Shown piece after piece: positions 8,907-18,653 of a stretch of 64,000 bases of DNA. Source of the DNA: Faucicola osloensis_B. Lineage in GTDB: Bacteria; Pseudomonadota; Gammaproteobacteria; Pseudomonadales; Moraxellaceae. The translations under genes were made by a program, and so were the position numbers. The first letter of the stretch is position 1. Each line of letters opens with the position of its first letter. The stretch is from NCBI GenBank assembly GCA_964211495.1, contig CAXORL010000001.1, positions 1,054,001-1,118,000 of the forward strand, given 5' to 3'. The notes under the pieces are model-generated. The model was not told the DNA's origin. It saw only the letters and a program-made list of their open reading frames with translations, and ran no database searches.

Positions 8907-9377
8907 ATGACTAAAAAACCAAAAATGCCTAGCCTAATTGCGAGCAACAAAAAAGCGCGTCACGAATATTTTATTGAAGAAAGCTTTGAAGCAGGACTTG
9001 AGCTACTCGGCTGGGAAGTCAAATCCATCCGTGCAGGTAAAATGCGTATCACCGAAAGCTATGTGATTTTTAGAGATGGTGAAGCCTTTTTGTTCGGCGC
9101 GCACATTCAGCCGCTGCTATCGGCATCGACTCACATTGTCGCTGACCCCCTTCGCACCCGTAAGCTACTGCTGCACCGCCGCGAGATTGATAAGCTCTTT
9201 GGCATGGTTAACCAAAAAGGTCATACTTGTGTAGCGCTCAAAGTGTACTGGAGTCATGGACGCGTCAAATGCGAAATTGCCCTTGCTAAGGGTAAAAAAC
9301 TGCACGATAAACGCGCTACCTTAAAAGAGCGTGATTATCAACGCGAAAAACAACGCGGACTGAAAAATCTTGTATGA
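8907..9377 (+). CDS. smpB: SsrA-binding protein SmpB
   Basis: Binds tmRNA and delivers it to stalled ribosomes (trans-translation). Family blocks: ASNKKARHEYFIEESFEAGLEL at the N-terminus, GWEVKSIRAGK, and the basic C-terminal tail KKLHDKRATLKERDYQREKQ that folds into the mRNA channel. 156 residues is normal. No tmRNA gene was seen next to it. Its stop codon overlaps the start of cmoM, so the two are translationally coupled. Confidence 0.97.
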   Translation: MTKKPKMPSLIASNKKARHEYFIEESFEAGLELLGWEVKSIRAGKMRITESYVIFRDGEAFLFGAHIQPLLSASTHIVADPLRTRKLLLHRREIDKLFGMVNQKGHTCVALKVYWSHGRVKCEIALAKGKKLHDKRATLKERDYQREKQRGLKNLV

Positions 9378-10165
9378 TGAAACAAGACCGCAATTTTGAT
9401 GACATCAGCGCGCATTTTGAAAAAAAAATATACGGCGGCTTAAAAGGTGAAATTCGCCTTGCCGTGCTGCGCCATGATATTTTTGGTTGGGTAAAGTCAT
9501 GGCAACAGACACACAACCGACCGCTTCGCGTATTGGATGTTGGTGCAGGTCTGGCGCAAATTTGTATCGAACTTGCCAAAGACGGGCATGACGTCACCAT
9601 CAATGACATCTCTGCCAATATGCTTGAGATAGCCAAACAAAACGCAGGCGAAGCGGCAAAAAATATCACCTGGCATACCTGCCCTTATCAGCAATTGGAT
9701 GATAAATTAACGGGCAAATACGATTTAATCCTGTGCCATGCGGTGCTTGAGTGGTTGGCTGAGCCCAAACTGATTATGGATTTTTTTGATCGGTGGCTCG
9801 CGGATAGTGGCGCTGAAAAAGGGGTGCTATCGCTGTGTTTTTATAACCCTGCCAGCTTTGTGTACCGTAACTTGGTGATGGGCAATTTTAATCTACTACT
9901 TAACAAAGATTTTAAAGCCGATAATGGCAGTTTGACGCCCAATCACCCGGTGGCAAAAGATGAGGTGATTGCTTGGATTGGTGACCATCACTACCAAATC
10001 TTACATACCTCAGGGTTACGGGTGTTTCATGATTACTCACCGCTCAAGCGTGGTGGACATACCAATCCACAAGCGGTGATTGATATGGAAGTCGCCTATA
10101 GCGGGCAAGACCCTTATAAATGGCTTGGGCGTTATTTGCATTTTTTGGTGAGCAAAGCTAATTAG
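9374..10165 (+). CDS. cmoM: tRNA 5-carboxymethoxyuridine methyltransferase CmoM
   Basis: SAM-dependent methyltransferase that makes the methyl ester of cmo5U at tRNA wobble position 34. It begins QDRNFDDI as in E. coli CmoM (SmtA); SAM motif I is VLDVGAGLAQ (about 53–62); then LILCHAVLEWLAEP, LSLCFYNP, GNFN, LTPNHP, GLRVFHDY and GRYLHF, all CmoM hallmarks. The start ATG overlaps the smpB stop by four bases; a second ATG three bases on is equally possible. It converges with the next gene with a 4-bp overlap of the 3' ends. Confidence 0.92.
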   Translation: MMKQDRNFDDISAHFEKKIYGGLKGEIRLAVLRHDIFGWVKSWQQTHNRPLRVLDVGAGLAQICIELAKDGHDVTINDISANMLEIAKQNAGEAAKNITWHTCPYQQLDDKLTGKYDLILCHAVLEWLAEPKLIMDFFDRWLADSGAEKGVLSLCFYNPASFVYRNLVMGNFNLLLNKDFKADNGSLTPNHPVAKDEVIAWIGDHHYQILHTSGLRVFHDYSPLKRGGHTNPQAVIDMEVAYSGQDPYKWLGRYLHFLVSKAN

Positions 10166-11364
10166 TAATAACCCGCTTGCTGCATTGAATCGACTGCCAG
10201 CGCTTGTCTTTCGCCATAAAATCTCACAGGTATCGGGCTGACTTCGATATCCCCCCAAGATTTGAGTAAGACCGAGGCTTCGGCATTGGGGTCAATCGGA
10301 AAGGTATTGCTTAAACTGGCATACAGCGATTGCTGATCTTTGGCAGCGAGCCATTCAATCAGCCCCAGCGCCAACTCGGTATGCTTGGCGGCATGCGGAA
10401 TGGCAACCCCTGTGATGTTGGTACTGACGCCGCCGTAGCCCTTATTGATCCATTTGATTTTAATCGGGGTATCGGGATGCGCTTGCAGATAGCGTCCGTA
10501 GTGGTTGCTGTTGACCAGACCGATTTGGCATTTTCCGCTTTCTATGGCTTTTAGCACTTCATTGTCATCAAGCAGCACGGGGACACTTAGATTGGCAAGC
10601 CAGCCTTGTATCACTTCTTGGGTGCGTTTATCGCCCAGATTATTGATGAGATTGACCACCAATGATTGATTAGGGATGTATTTGCCTTGGCTTAGGCACA
10701 GTTTTTGTGACCATTTTAGTTTAGACAAATCGGCATAGCTTGAGATATCGTTGGTATGGAGTACACGACTATCATACACTGCGGTACGCGCGTAGCTAGA
10801 TAACGCAATCCAATTGCCATCAGGATCACGATAACGCTCTGGGACATGCGCCACGGCTTTTTCGGCATTAAAGGCTTGTAACAGCCCTTCTTCGACTGCG
10901 GTACTAAAAATACCCGCATCTTCAGTCAAAATCACATCCGCAGGGCTATTGGCACCTTCTGCTTTTAACCGTGCCAAAATTGACATTGGCTCATCTTGCA
11001 CGATATGAATCGGCACATTGATTTGCTTAGCATAACTAGTTAATAATGGCTCAAGCGCCGCTTTGTCAATCGAGGTGTAAATCGTGAGTTGGTTGGGCAC
11101 TGCTACAGTTGTACTCGCAATACTTGCATTTGGCGTCGCATTGGTATTACTGGCATGATTGCCATTAGCGCTCGAAGCGGTGGTCGAAGCCGATTGTGAC
11201 GTTGGGGATGGCGGCGTCGATGACGGAGTACAGGCAGTTAAGTTCGCACCCGATATACTCACCAAGGCAATTAACAAAGCGCTGATGGCTGATGATTGCG
11301 CATTGACATTGGTACGCACCTTATGACCCATCATACAACACATCCCATCACTTGCTTTCAACAC
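10162..11364 (-). CDS. Iron(III)-type ABC transporter substrate-binding lipoprotein
   Basis: Extracytoplasmic solute-binding protein of the FbpA/AfuA/FutA class. The N-terminal signal ends in a lipobox (LTAC, about residues 42–45) followed by a Ser/Thr/Pro-rich linker, so it is probably a lipoprotein. Fold blocks: LTIYTSIDKAALEPLL, PADVILTEDAG, KLKWSQKLCL, ITGVAIPHAAKH, LSNTFPIDPNA. The family tyrosine pairs near the C-terminus are not clearly conserved. The GTG at 11364 is the only start with a well-spaced AAGAAGG site. No permease or ATPase genes are adjacent, so its partners are elsewhere or it is an orphan. Confidence 0.78.
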   Translation of the reverse strand: MLKASDGMCCMMGHKVRTNVNAQSSAISALLIALVSISGANLTACTPSSTPPSPTSQSASTTASSANGNHASNTNATPNASIASTTVAVPNQLTIYTSIDKAALEPLLTSYAKQINVPIHIVQDEPMSILARLKAEGANSPADVILTEDAGIFSTAVEEGLLQAFNAEKAVAHVPERYRDPDGNWIALSSYARTAVYDSRVLHTNDISSYADLSKLKWSQKLCLSQGKYIPNQSLVVNLINNLGDKRTQEVIQGWLANLSVPVLLDDNEVLKAIESGKCQIGLVNSNHYGRYLQAHPDTPIKIKWINKGYGGVSTNITGVAIPHAAKHTELALGLIEWLAAKDQQSLYASLSNTFPIDPNAEASVLLKSWGDIEVSPIPVRFYGERQALAVDSMQQAGYY

Positions 11365-11531
11365 AGCTTAACCTTCTTCAACAGCTTTGCCTGACCATCG
11401 CTAAATGGATGATGGCTAAATACATCATCGCTCAATAGCGCGCCTAAAAAACTTTGGATGATTATAGCATTTTGCCCCAACATAATTCTTAAAAAAACTT
11501 TGAATTGACGGGTTTTTAACCCTATTTTGTC

Positions 11532-12212
11532 TCAACAATTTTTTGTATGCAAAAAATGCCCTTGTTGCAAAAAGTGATGGATTTGCATCGCTACTTCATC
11601 ATTTAGCAGTAATCCGGTATGGGACGCATTGACGATGATATGGTCTTTGGCAGCGGCAAGCTGGGTTTCATGCACAAATACCGTGCCGTCATTGGGCTGC
11701 AGATGCGGCTCAAGCTTGGCAAGCTCACGGTTACGGGGCAATACCACTTTGCCAAGCCCTACTGAACGAACCCCCGCAATACTACCTAACTGCACTTCAT
11801 CGTTGAGTGCAGGCGCATTGCCATCTAGCCCCTGCAGATACGAGCGACCAACGAATTTGGGCAGGATTTTGACGATGTTATTGGCACTGATGCTACCATT
11901 ATGGGGCGTGCCAAGTGTCACACAGCGCGTAATCTGCCACTGTGGGTAGCGCTGCAAAAAGTCTCGAATGACCAGCCCACCGAGACTATGACCGACCAAG
12001 TAAATTGGCACACCCGCTTTTTCATGTTTAGTCAGCCAGCGGTGCAAACGGCGGCTATGATTGGCGAGATTATGCGCGACGCTAAAATACCCAAACCTGT
12101 GACACTCATAGCCAAGTTTGGTGAGTTTTTTGGCAAGCGGTCGCATCGCCCATGCATGCATGTGTAAACCATGAATGAGGATGACAAGCGGTTTGGTTTG
12201 GCGTTTTATCAT
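11532..12212 (-). CDS. Alpha/beta-hydrolase, lipase-like
   Basis: Serine hydrolase of the lipase/PGAP1-like group. LVILIHGLHMHAWAMRPL is the oxyanion-hole strand, VGHSLGG the nucleophile elbow (Ser about residue 75), TLGTPHNGS the usual lipase follow-up, and ASHTGLLLN carries the likely catalytic His near the C-terminus; the acid is probably in LQPNDGTV. No signal peptide is seen, so a cytoplasmic role is likely. 226 residues. Substrate unknown. Confidence 0.83.
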   Translation of the reverse strand: MIKRQTKPLVILIHGLHMHAWAMRPLAKKLTKLGYECHRFGYFSVAHNLANHSRRLHRWLTKHEKAGVPIYLVGHSLGGLVIRDFLQRYPQWQITRCVTLGTPHNGSISANNIVKILPKFVGRSYLQGLDGNAPALNDEVQLGSIAGVRSVGLGKVVLPRNRELAKLEPHLQPNDGTVFVHETQLAAAKDHIIVNASHTGLLLNDEVAMQIHHFLQQGHFLHTKNC

Positions 12213-12457
12213 AAGGCCTTTTGTATCTATAATTTTTATCTATGATTTGTATTTATGATGCTAAAAATTTGGCGAAAATGCCGCCTGCTTAGCTTATCAT
12301 TTTCTGGATTGAGCAGACGGATTTGCAAAACATTGTTACCATTTCATACTATAATTGCGATTTGTAAATTGATGATAATGATTTTATACAGGCTTTTTTC
12401 TTTTGAACTTTTGGCTTAAATTGGCTTACACTTAAATTGGTTTATATAAGGCGCGCT

Positions 12458-13330
12458 ATGGCATTTCAGTCCCCAATCCAACAAGCTTTACACCATTACC
12501 CTATTACTTTGGCGCTGGTGGTAATGTGTGTTGGGGTGTTTGCATTACAGCTATTTTTTGGCGTCAATCCGACCAACCCTACCAGCCAATCGTTAATTGC
12601 TTGGGGTGCCAATTTTTTACCCTTTTCGCTGGGTGAATCCCCGTGGCGATTGGTGACTAGCCTGTTTTTGCATATTGGTTTTATGCATTTGTTGTTTAAT
12701 ATGTTTGCTTTATATTATTTTGGACAAGTGGCTGAGCGGATGTTTGGCGCTGTCAATTTTTTAGCGTTGTTTTTGTTATCAGGGGTTGGCGGCAATCTGC
12801 TCAATAACTTTTTGGGCTTGCATAGCGTGATGGCAGGTGAGCCGCCGATTATTAGTGCTGGTGCGTCAGGTGGTATCATGGGCATTGGGATGGCGCTATT
12901 AGTGACAGCGCTAACCAAAACATCGTTTAATAATTTGGCGTTAAATTTTCGCTCGTTATTGATAGTCATGGTGATTAATTTGAGCTATGGTTTTTTGGTG
13001 GGCGGTATTGATAATGCGGGTCACGTTGGTGGTGCAATTGTTGGGGGTTTGCTAGGATTGGTGTATGTCATGCAGTATCGCGCTATCCGCCAGCAGCAGC
13101 TATTCACCCATCAAACTAGTAGCGCGCCTTGGCAACCCAATAATCTTGGCGATGGACCAATCTCTGCTAACACTGCCCCATTCATCCCACCTTCTTTAGT
13201 TGTGTTAAAGGGTAAAATTATCACCACAAGCTATGTAGTATTGATAGTGGGATTTATGGCGATGTATGGCTGGCTACATATCAGTTTTATGCAATTACTG
13301 AATCATGCATTGCCAAGTATTATCCAATAA
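12458..13330 (+). CDS. Rhomboid family intramembrane serine protease
   Basis: Polytopic inner-membrane protease. The nucleophile is in SAGASGGIMGIG (GxSG, about residue 136), and the catalytic His in NAGHVGGAIVGG (about 195). HIGFMHLLFNMFALYYFG is the typical H-rich loop and second helix. At least six hydrophobic segments plus one extra after a polar C-terminal stretch. The start at 12458 (MAFQSP) follows ATAAGGCG; seven upstream codons are unlikely. 290 residues. Substrates unknown. Confidence 0.9.
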   Translation: MAFQSPIQQALHHYPITLALVVMCVGVFALQLFFGVNPTNPTSQSLIAWGANFLPFSLGESPWRLVTSLFLHIGFMHLLFNMFALYYFGQVAERMFGAVNFLALFLLSGVGGNLLNNFLGLHSVMAGEPPIISAGASGGIMGIGMALLVTALTKTSFNNLALNFRSLLIVMVINLSYGFLVGGIDNAGHVGGAIVGGLLGLVYVMQYRAIRQQQLFTHQTSSAPWQPNNLGDGPISANTAPFIPPSLVVLKGKIITTSYVVLIVGFMAMYGWLHISFMQLLNHALPSIIQ

Positions 13331-13436
13331 CTGTTAATAATTTTTTAACAGGATAAAAATTTTAGGAGTTGACCGTTTAAAACGCTTATTCCTACGCCCT
13401 TTTGCCAATCTTGTTTGCCAATCTAGCAAATGACAA

Positions 13437-13445
13437 TGCTATAAT
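13437..13445 (+). promoter_or_regulatory. Extended -10 promoter element before fumarase
   Basis: TGCTATAAT, a perfect -10 with the TGn extension, about 35 bp before the fumarase start. A possible TTGCCA -35 lies 19 bp upstream, slightly too far, which the extended -10 could offset. Confidence 0.5.
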
Positions 13446-13480
13446 AGCGCCACTATTTAGCCAGTGAAAAGGACTAGCCA

Positions 13481-15019
13481 ATGACCGTCATCAAGAAAGA
13501 CGACTTTATCAATTCTATCGCCAACGCCTTTCAATACATCAGTTATTATCACCCAAAAGACTTCGTTGATGCTGTATATGAAGCATGGCAAAAAGAAACC
13601 AACCAATCTGCCAAAAACGCCATGGGGCAAATCCTCACCAACAGCCGTATGTCAGCGATGGGTCATCGTCCGATTTGCCAAGATACTGGTAGTGCGGTGG
13701 TATTCCTTGATATCGGTATGAACGTGCAATGGGACTTGCAAGGCTCAGCGATGAGCGTTGAAGACATGGTTAATGAAGGGGTACGCCGTGCTTACAACAA
13801 TCCAGACAACCCATTACGGGCATCCATCCTAGTAGACCCAATTAGTAAACGTCAAAACACCAAAGACAACACGCCAGCGGTGGTTCACATGAGCGTGGTA
13901 CCGGGTGACAAAGTTGATGTGATTTGTGCCGCAAAAGGTGGCGGCTCAGAAAACAAAGCAAAATTTGCGATGCTAAACCCCTCAGACTCGATTGAAGAAT
14001 GGGTGTTAAAAACCGTCCCACAAATGGGGGCAGGTTGGTGCCCACCTGGTATTTTAGGTATCGGTGTCGGTGGCACGCCAGAAAAAGCCATGATGCTTGC
14101 CAAGCGCTCACTCATGGAACACATCGATATCCATGATTTACAAGCCAAAGCCCAAAGCGGTGCCGAGCTTGATAGCGTTGAGCGCTTACGTCTCAATATG
14201 TATGACAAAGTGAACCAGCTTGGCGTTGGCGCTCAAGGTCTTGGCGGCTTGACTACCGTGCTAGATGTGAAAGTACTAGACTTTCCTACCCATGCCGCAA
14301 GTAAAGCCGTTGCCATGATTCCAAACTGTGCGGCGACTCGTCATATTCACTTTACCCTAGACGGTCAAGGTGAAGCAGCCTTGCCGGTACCTTCACTATC
14401 AGATTGGCCAGAAGTGTCCTTTGGCTCCGATGATGTGATTAAAGTCAATGTTAACGACTTAACCAAAGAAACCTTAGGTCAGTTTAACATCGGTGACACT
14501 TTACTACTTAGCGGTAAAATCTTAACGGGTCGTGATGCCGCGCATAAACGCATGGTCGATATGCTTGCCAAAGGCGAAGCGCTACCCGTGGATTTACAAA
14601 ATCGCTTTATCTATTATGTCGGTCCTGTCGATGCAGTGGGCGATGAAGTGGTCGGTCCTGCGGGTCCCACCACCTCAACGCGCATGGATAAATTTACCGA
14701 CACAATCTTGGATCAAGGCTTGATTGGGATGATTGGTAAATCCGAGCGTAGCCCTGCGACTTGTGAAGTCATCGCCAAACATGGCGCAATTTATCTCATT
14801 GCAGTGGGCGGTGCCGCTTATCTGGTATCAAAAGCTATCAAAGGCGCTAAAGTGCTTGCCTTCCCAGAGCTAGGCATGGAAGCGATTTATGAGTTTGAAG
14901 TAGAAGATATGCCTGTGACCGTCGCTGTGGATAATCAAGGTAACAGCATTCACCGCTTTGATAAAGTCGCTGAACGCGCCCAACAAGTGATTGCCGAGCC
15001 CGTACGTTTTGTGCCTTAG
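13481..15019 (+). CDS. fumA: Class I fumarate hydratase (iron-sulfur)
   Basis: Oxygen-sensitive 4Fe-4S enzyme converting fumarate to malate in the TCA cycle. 512 residues, with the N-terminal alpha domain (CQDTGSAVVFLDIG, GGGSENK, GWCPPGILGIGVGGTPEKA) and the C-terminal beta domain (GPAGPTTSTRMDKFTDTILD, GMIGKSERS) in one chain. Cysteines in CQDTGSA, GWCPP and NCAATRH are the candidate cluster ligands. The start is preceded by AAAGGA, and a strong terminator follows. This length matches the Pseudomonas/Acinetobacter form rather than the 548-residue E. coli FumA. Confidence 0.95.
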   Translation: MTVIKKDDFINSIANAFQYISYYHPKDFVDAVYEAWQKETNQSAKNAMGQILTNSRMSAMGHRPICQDTGSAVVFLDIGMNVQWDLQGSAMSVEDMVNEGVRRAYNNPDNPLRASILVDPISKRQNTKDNTPAVVHMSVVPGDKVDVICAAKGGGSENKAKFAMLNPSDSIEEWVLKTVPQMGAGWCPPGILGIGVGGTPEKAMMLAKRSLMEHIDIHDLQAKAQSGAELDSVERLRLNMYDKVNQLGVGAQGLGGLTTVLDVKVLDFPTHAASKAVAMIPNCAATRHIHFTLDGQGEAALPVPSLSDWPEVSFGSDDVIKVNVNDLTKETLGQFNIGDTLLLSGKILTGRDAAHKRMVDMLAKGEALPVDLQNRFIYYVGPVDAVGDEVVGPAGPTTSTRMDKFTDTILDQGLIGMIGKSERSPATCEVIAKHGAIYLIAVGGAAYLVSKAIKGAKVLAFPELGMEAIYEFEVEDMPVTVAVDNQGNSIHRFDKVAERAQQVIAEPVRFVP

Positions 15020-15050
15020 TCAATTTTTTCAAGATTTTTAATATAAACAA

Positions 15051-15082
15051 AAGCCTTAAGCATTCCCTTAAGGCTTTTTTTT
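15051..15082 (+). terminator. Terminator after fumarase
   Basis: Perfect 10-bp stem (15051–15060 with 15067–15076), 6-nt loop, T run. Confidence 0.92.
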
Positions 15083-15242
15083 AGGTTAAAAAAATACCCA
15101 GATAATGTAATATCTGGGCAGGAGGAAAAGTGGAGAAGTTTATAGTTATTGTTATAGCTAGTTGTTATTATTCATAATACTTTTAATTTTTTTGGCTGTT
15201 TTTTTGCTACTTGACGGTTATACAAATACACCTATAAACCCA

Positions 15243-15464
15243 TCAAATCGTACGATAGGAATTTTGGGTAGCATTTGGCATGACAATCCATAGAACGATA
15301 TATATCAAAATGCCTGGCACTGCGACACTCGCAGTTGAGATAATCACAAACAACAAACGCACCAAGGTTGCATTCCAGCCTAAATACTCTGCAATACCCC
15401 CCATCACACCTGCAATCATACGGTGATTCTGAGAGCGATGAAGTTTTACCAGTCTATTTGCCAT
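15243..15464 (-). CDS. PspC-domain membrane protein
   Basis: 73-residue protein that is a single PspC domain: basic N-terminus, KLHRSQNHRMIAGVMGGIAEYLGW, then one long hydrophobic segment (about 38–62) with LVRLLFVI and IYIVLWIVMP. Proteins of this kind sit in the inner membrane and are linked to envelope-stress (phage-shock) responses. No pspA/B genes are adjacent, so a role in the Psp pathway is only inferred from the family. Confidence 0.88.
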   Translation of the reverse strand: MANRLVKLHRSQNHRMIAGVMGGIAEYLGWNATLVRLLFVIISTASVAVPGILIYIVLWIVMPNATQNSYRTI

Positions 15465-15922
15465 TCAATTTTTTACCTGTTAAAAATAAAGAAACATTTA
15501 TAACTTAGTTAAAACCCAACATCTTTAAAATTTGATGCCTTTAAAACTTAATGCCATCAGCTAAAATTACTGATTAAAAATGCTACGTTTTGGTTATGAT
15601 TTATTATAAGCAAATGCAGGGTAGAGTTGGGTGACAAAACGTAGAATGATGTTTCTTTTAGTAACTTTTTCTACAGCATTATTATCATGAGCAATTATAA
15701 CGAGCGCAGTTTTGCGGCTATATAGCGTGTGTGCACCGATTCTTACAAATTGTGATACTAGCGTTACAAACGATTGTAACTTCGTAGCAGCTAATCGATT
15801 ATCATAGCGTTACTTTATATCCTTATTCTTTATATCCTTATTAGGGATATCTATCCAAGTAATCAAAAAATCAAGTCGATAAAAAATAGTTAAAAAAACC
15901 ATGATAAAGTATTGAGGAAAGC
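15465..15922. other. Intergenic region with a 15-bp direct repeat
   Basis: 458 bp between the divergent PspC and nadR genes, no supported gene. It contains a perfect tandem duplication of CTTTATATCCTTATT at 15813–15827 and 15828–15842, about 80 bp before nadR. The function of the repeat is unknown. Confidence 0.7.
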
Positions 15923-16996
15923 ATGATGCAAGATGTGGGTATCATTATTGGACATTTTGAGCCGCTGCATTTGGGGCATGTAAGAACGATTTTACATGCG
16001 TCTGGGCAAGTCAAAGATTTATATATTTTTATTACCCCTCACCCTGCGCCCAATCCAAATTTTTCCATTGATTTGAAAGATAAGGCGCGCTGGATGACCA
16101 TGGCATTTGCTGATTTGCCATTTGTGCATATAGAGATTTTACCTGATTTGGTAACCCCCTCGTATGAAGACAATTATCAAGATTTGAGCGTTGATGAGGT
16201 CAATGCGGTATTAGCGGATTTACAACAACGTTATCCCAAGTTGAGCGCGTCTAGCGATGCGGCAGGGACAGTAACCCCTGTGGTGTTTATGGATGAAACC
16301 CATCCGTTTGTCGGTTATGATTTACATTTACCGGTGGTGACCACGCCACGCCAGCACGGTTTTGATAGCCGCAAGATTCATAATAACCCCGCGCTGTATT
16401 GGTCAGCTATTCACCCGCAAGCGCGAGGTGACTACACCAAAACTGTGGCATTGGTGGGTGGTGAAAGCTCAGGTAAAACCACCCTACTGCATAAATTAGC
16501 CAACTATTATGGTGCAAGCTATGGCTTAGAAATGGGACGGCTGTTTGTGCAAACGGATTTGGGGGGTACTGAGCTTGGTATGCAATACGATGATTATCCG
16601 CTCATGGCAACTGACCATCAACAAGCGATCCGCGCTGCCAAACGCTTTGCCCCTGCTCCAATCACCTTGGTGGATACGGATTTTGTGACCACGCAAGCAT
16701 TCTGTGAAGAATATGAAGGGCGTACCCACCCGTTTTTGACCGCCTGTATCGATGAATTTCGCTTAGATTATACCCTGATGCTTGCCAATAACACCCCTTG
16801 GGTCGCCGATGGGATGCGCTCTCTAGGCAGCGAGTCCCAGCGTGAGCGTTTTGAAAATCGTTTAAAACAAATCTTTGCCCGCCATCATATTGCGCCGCTG
16901 TTTATTGATAGTCCAGACTACCATCAACGGTTCTTGGATGCGATTGCGCTCATTGATGCACACGTTTTTCACCACTATCAAGATATCGAGGCATAA
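15923..16996 (+). CDS. nadR: NadR-type NMN adenylyltransferase / nicotinamide riboside kinase
   Basis: Bifunctional NAD-salvage enzyme. Residues 1–about 165 form the nucleotidyltransferase (IIIGHFEPLHLGHVRTI with the HxGH motif, DETHPFVGYDL region); from about 173 the kinase begins with P-loop VGGESSGKTTLLHKL, followed by VDTDFVTTQAFCEEYEG and WVADGMRS. It lacks the N-terminal helix-turn-helix of enterobacterial NadR, so it is an enzyme and not a repressor. GAGGAAAG precedes the ATG; a second ATG follows at once. Paired with pnuC 121 bp downstream. Confidence 0.9.
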   Translation: MMQDVGIIIGHFEPLHLGHVRTILHASGQVKDLYIFITPHPAPNPNFSIDLKDKARWMTMAFADLPFVHIEILPDLVTPSYEDNYQDLSVDEVNAVLADLQQRYPKLSASSDAAGTVTPVVFMDETHPFVGYDLHLPVVTTPRQHGFDSRKIHNNPALYWSAIHPQARGDYTKTVALVGGESSGKTTLLHKLANYYGASYGLEMGRLFVQTDLGGTELGMQYDDYPLMATDHQQAIRAAKRFAPAPITLVDTDFVTTQAFCEEYEGRTHPFLTACIDEFRLDYTLMLANNTPWVADGMRSLGSESQRERFENRLKQIFARHHIAPLFIDSPDYHQRFLDAIALIDAHVFHHYQDIEA

Positions 16997-17117
16997 AATA
17001 ATTTTCCAGACATACTTGGTAGACATGCTTGGTAAATATGCTAAAAATTTTTGGTTTTGTTTTTTAAAGTTTAATTAAAAAAATGTTGTCATGGTTGTAA
17101 TGACTGTTGGAGGCGAA

Positions 17118-17864
17118 ATGCGAATTGCAATTTTGGATAAAATTACTGGTGAATGGGCACAAGAATGGACGGTGGTATGGTTCTTCTTTGGGGTGGTGGC
17201 ATTGGGTACCGGTTTTTGGTTGACCACAGAACATCGAGCGTTAGACTGGTTTTATTTGGGGGTGTCTGTTATCGGGCTATTGTGTGTGGTATCGCTGAGT
17301 TTTCGCCGCAATATTGCAGGTAATGGCTTTGGTATGTTGGCAACGGCGGGGGAAACTATTGTACAGGGAACCGCAGGTGCGGTGGGTTTGATGCTTGCCC
17401 CGCTGTTTAACTTTTTTACCCATTTATATGGCATTTTTTATTGGTCAAAAAATACCGATGGCGATGGCAATATGATTCCCAAATCAGCCAATAAAATTGT
17501 TTGGTTGGTAACCATTGCCTTTATCGCCATTGGCTTGGCATTATTTCCAACTGTCAATAATTGGCTAACGTCGATGGGTTATGGCGTGGTCGCCGACGAT
17601 GGCAGTAAATTTTTGGGCATGATTGATTTTTTTTGGATTAATGTGTTGGCATTTGTGCTATCCATCACAGCGCAAGCCACGATGATTTTACGCTATTCAT
17701 TCAACTGGTGGTTATGGATTGCGGTGAATTTTGTTTGGCTGATTGTCAACTTGATGTCGCAAAATTATATTTTTGCCATTCAAACCATGGTGTACCAAAT
17801 TAATGCGTTTGTGGGTCTGTATGAGTGGTATCGCAGTGAGCAAAAAGCCAAAGGCTTGGCGTAA
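17118..17864 (+). CDS. pnuC: Nicotinamide riboside transporter PnuC
   Basis: Inner-membrane facilitator for nicotinamide riboside, which NadR kinase then traps by phosphorylation. Several hydrophobic segments; FTHLYGIFYWSKN and the C-terminal NAFVGLYEWYRSE are typical PnuC regions with the Trp/Asn-rich substrate path. The start at 17118 is preferred because TGGAGG lies 5–9 bp upstream; nine extra codons are possible. 248 residues. Confidence 0.87.
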   Translation: MRIAILDKITGEWAQEWTVVWFFFGVVALGTGFWLTTEHRALDWFYLGVSVIGLLCVVSLSFRRNIAGNGFGMLATAGETIVQGTAGAVGLMLAPLFNFFTHLYGIFYWSKNTDGDGNMIPKSANKIVWLVTIAFIAIGLALFPTVNNWLTSMGYGVVADDGSKFLGMIDFFWINVLAFVLSITAQATMILRYSFNWWLWIAVNFVWLIVNLMSQNYIFAIQTMVYQINAFVGLYEWYRSEQKAKGLA

Positions 17865-17878
17865 TAGTCAGGGGTATG

Positions 17879-17925
17879 AAAAGCCATTGATATCAAAAGC
17901 CACTGATATCAAAACCTATCAGTGT
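17879..17925. repeat. 16-bp tandem repeat, about 2.9 copies
   Basis: Units AAAAGCCATTGATATC (17879), AAAAGCCACTGATATC (17895) and a degenerate third at 17911, just after the pnuC stop. No T run, so not an obvious terminator. Confidence 0.8.
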
Positions 17926-18047
17926 AAAGTAGCTGATTTGACAAACGACTAGGGTGTGATACGATTCAGTGGTAACTGATGGGATTCACACCCATTTTTT
18001 ATCAGCAATTTTTTTTATTGTCTTTATTATCTTTAAGGAAGAAGATT

Positions 18048-18503
18048 ATGGCAACCGTGACCCTGCTTCACTCAAAAAAATCCCTACAAAGCTGGCTGGC
18101 TGACTACGCTGTGAGCCACCAACATCCTATCAACAAAAAAATTCATTGGCTGTGCGTACCCACGATTTTTGCCAGTATCTTAGGTATGGGCATATCATGG
18201 CAAGCGGCATTTACGTTGGTACTGATTGCTTTGGTAATGCTGTTTTATCTACGTCTGTCTACCCAATTATTTATTGCTATGGGCATGTTTGTGCTGTTTT
18301 GTTTGGCAGCGATTGCTATCTTGCCAGTTGGGTTTAAGTTTTATTTTGGCGTATTTGTGGTAGCGTGGATTGGGCAATTTGTCGGTCACAAAATTGAGGG
18401 CAAAAAACCGTCATTTTTTGAAGACTTACAATTTTTGTTGATTGGTCCTGCCTGGGTCGCGAATTCGTTGAGTGAAAAATTGGGAAAATCGAAGGCGATA
18501 TAA
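18048..18503 (+). CDS. Mpo1-like (DUF962) membrane protein
   Basis: 151-residue inner-membrane protein with about four hydrophobic segments. The N-terminal pattern SWLADYAVSHQHPINKKIHWLCVP and the later WIGQFVGHKIEGKKPSFFEDLQFLLIGPAW contain the conserved His residues of the Mpo1/YGL010w/DUF962 family; the yeast relative is an iron-dependent dioxygenase of 2-hydroxy fatty acids. The bacterial role is not settled. The start at 18048 follows AAGGAAGAAG; the longer frame from 17979 is unlikely. Confidence 0.8.
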   Translation: MATVTLLHSKKSLQSWLADYAVSHQHPINKKIHWLCVPTIFASILGMGISWQAAFTLVLIALVMLFYLRLSTQLFIAMGMFVLFCLAAIAILPVGFKFYFGVFVVAWIGQFVGHKIEGKKPSFFEDLQFLLIGPAWVANSLSEKLGKSKAI

Positions 18504-18653
18504 AAAACTTCATATTCACTAAGAAAACCCAACATATTACAGCGGCTATTTCCTAGATAATTGCAATGGCTTTGACTATCGCTAGGTTTTTTGGCGATGT
18601 ATGGTCGACCTCCTCACCTTGAGTGCCATATCACTTGTTAGCTTGCTGTTATT

